Below, piece by piece: positions 63,420 through 64,000 of a stretch of 64,000 nt of DNA. Source of the DNA: Planococcus sp. MER TA 32b (GTDB lineage Bacteria; Bacillota; Bacilli; Bacillales_A; Planococcaceae); the NCBI GenBank assembly GCA_023715185.1, contig JAMCAN010000001.1, positions 310,001 to 374,000 of the forward strand, written 5' to 3'. The position numbers and the translations under genes were made by a program. Below the pieces are notes generated by a model. That model worked only from the letters and a program-made list of their open reading frames with translations. It was not told the DNA's origin and searched no databases. Positions within the stretch are counted from its first letter, which is position 1. Each line of letters opens with the position of its first letter.

Positions 63420-64000
63420 ATGGAAACAACCGATAAGACAGCGCCGCTCGAAGCGGCGCGAAAGTTCATAGACAAGTTCTTTCCGGAGTGCGACGGAGCG
63501 CTGCTGGCCGGCAGCGCGGTGCGCGGGGAAGCGACCGCCACATCGGACCTGGATATCCTCGTGTTCGACAGCAAAGCAATAGGTTCGTACCGGGAATCGC
63601 TGATTGCGTTCGATTGGCCGGTCGAGGTGTTCATCCATAATCTGACGTCTTACCGGGCGTTTTTCCAGAGTGACGCGGAACGGGCACGGCCATCGATGCC
63701 GCGCATGGTGGCTGAAGGCATCGTGCTGCGCGACACGGGGATAATCGACGCCATCAGGCAGGAAGCGCAGGACCTATTGGCGAACGGTCCACAGGAATGG
63801 ACGGCTGCAGCAATACGCACCAAGCACTATTTCCTGACCGACACGCTCGATGACTTTATCGGCTGCAGCGACCGCGCGGAAGGGATTTTCATCGCAGGCG
63901 CTTTGGCGGAAGCCATCGCTGAATTCGAGCTGCGCACGAACGGCCGTTGGATTGGCGTTTCGAAATGGGTCGTCCGTTCATTGAAAGAGTATGATAAACA
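63420..64000 (+). CDS. Nucleotidyltransferase-domain protein, truncated by the window end
   Basis: The visible 193 residues begin METTDKTAPLEAARKFIDKF and contain LLAGSAVRGEATATSDLDIL, the G-S-x(n)-S-D-x-D signature of the Pol-beta/MNT nucleotidyltransferase fold. FDWPVEVFIHN supplies the third acidic strand. A helical region follows (TAAAIRTKHYFLTDTLDDFI). It resembles aminoglycoside-type or minimal nucleotidyltransferases; the substrate is unknown. It starts 31 nt after the kinase stop with AAAAGGGG upstream, so cotranscription is likely. Confidence 0.85.
   Translation, partial: METTDKTAPLEAARKFIDKFFPECDGALLAGSAVRGEATATSDLDILVFDSKAIGSYRESLIAFDWPVEVFIHNLTSYRAFFQSDAERARPSMPRMVAEGIVLRDTGIIDAIRQEAQDLLANGPQEWTAAAIRTKHYFLTDTLDDFIGCSDRAEGIFIAGALAEAIAEFELRTNGRWIGVSKWVVRSLKEYDK

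Overview
The window reads as chromosomal DNA of a low-to-moderate GC Gram-positive bacterium of the order Bacillales. A Planococcaceae-type genome (Planococcus/Sporosarcina-like) fits best. Supporting signs are strong AGGAGG-type ribosome sites, many TTG and GTG starts, T-tailed hairpin terminators, CcpA-like cre sites, a Bacillus-type LexA box, a glpP-glpF-glpK-glpD locus, an LTA-synthase-family gene and sortase genes. The genus is inference. No rRNA or tRNA genes, CRISPR arrays or transposase genes were seen.

Layout. (1) 1-14.7 kb is a hexuronate catabolism locus: a TRAP transporter (DctP C-terminus, DctQ, DctM), a LacI-type regulator, UxaE, UxaC, a Gfo/Idh oxidoreductase, KdgK, KdgA, UxuA, an SDR-type UxuB, a second SDR, an aldo/keto reductase and a D-2-hydroxyacid dehydrogenase. 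Together these give galacturonate -> tagaturonate -> fructuronate -> mannonate -> KDG -> KDPG -> pyruvate + GAP, with glucuronate entering at fructuronate. (2) 15-19 kb holds single genes mostly on the minus strand: a diguanylate cyclase, an alpha/beta hydrolase, a Cys-cluster protein, a 41-aa ORF and a lipoprotein nuclease. (3) 19.3-22.7 kb is a two-gene unit: a GNAT-aminotransferase V fusion and an LTA-synthase-family membrane enzyme.

(4) 22.9-40.3 kb is an AT-rich defense island, visibly different in base composition from both flanks. It carries Vsr, then a Z1-domain ATPase, a GHKL (MutL/MORC-like) ATPase, two proteins I do not recognise, a C5-cytosine methyltransferase and a DUF4420-like PD-(D/E)XK protein. 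Two more C5 methyltransferases follow, then an NgoFVII/CglI-like PLD nuclease, two small proteins, McrB (with two PUA/EVE-like N-terminal domains), McrC and a trailing hypothetical. This is the most interesting part of the window.

(5) 41-49.1 kb holds a lipoprotein flanked by a direct repeat and the glycerol regulon glpP-glpF-glpK1-glpD-glpK2. It has two near-identical glycerol kinases and three leader terminators of the GlpP antitermination type. (6) 49.5-53.3 kb: a DUF4357 protein, an amidase with LysM, a YolD-like gene behind a perfect LexA-box core, and a thermolysin-family protease. (7) 53.5-56.9 kb is an acyl-thioester operon: a thioesterase-SDR fusion, two MaoC-like dehydratases and an iron alcohol dehydrogenase broken by an in-frame TAG. 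(8) 57-64 kb: a membrane protein, a decayed EAL-domain remnant, a sortase with its wall-anchored substrate, a divergent sigma/anti-sigma pair, a P-loop kinase and a partial nucleotidyltransferase.

Dispersed repeats connect the intergenic regions. At least three, possibly four, copies of a 140-310 bp element have inverted ends of the type GATATGGAGCAAAACAGC. Two arrays of a 20-bp tandem repeat carry TATAAT-like cores.
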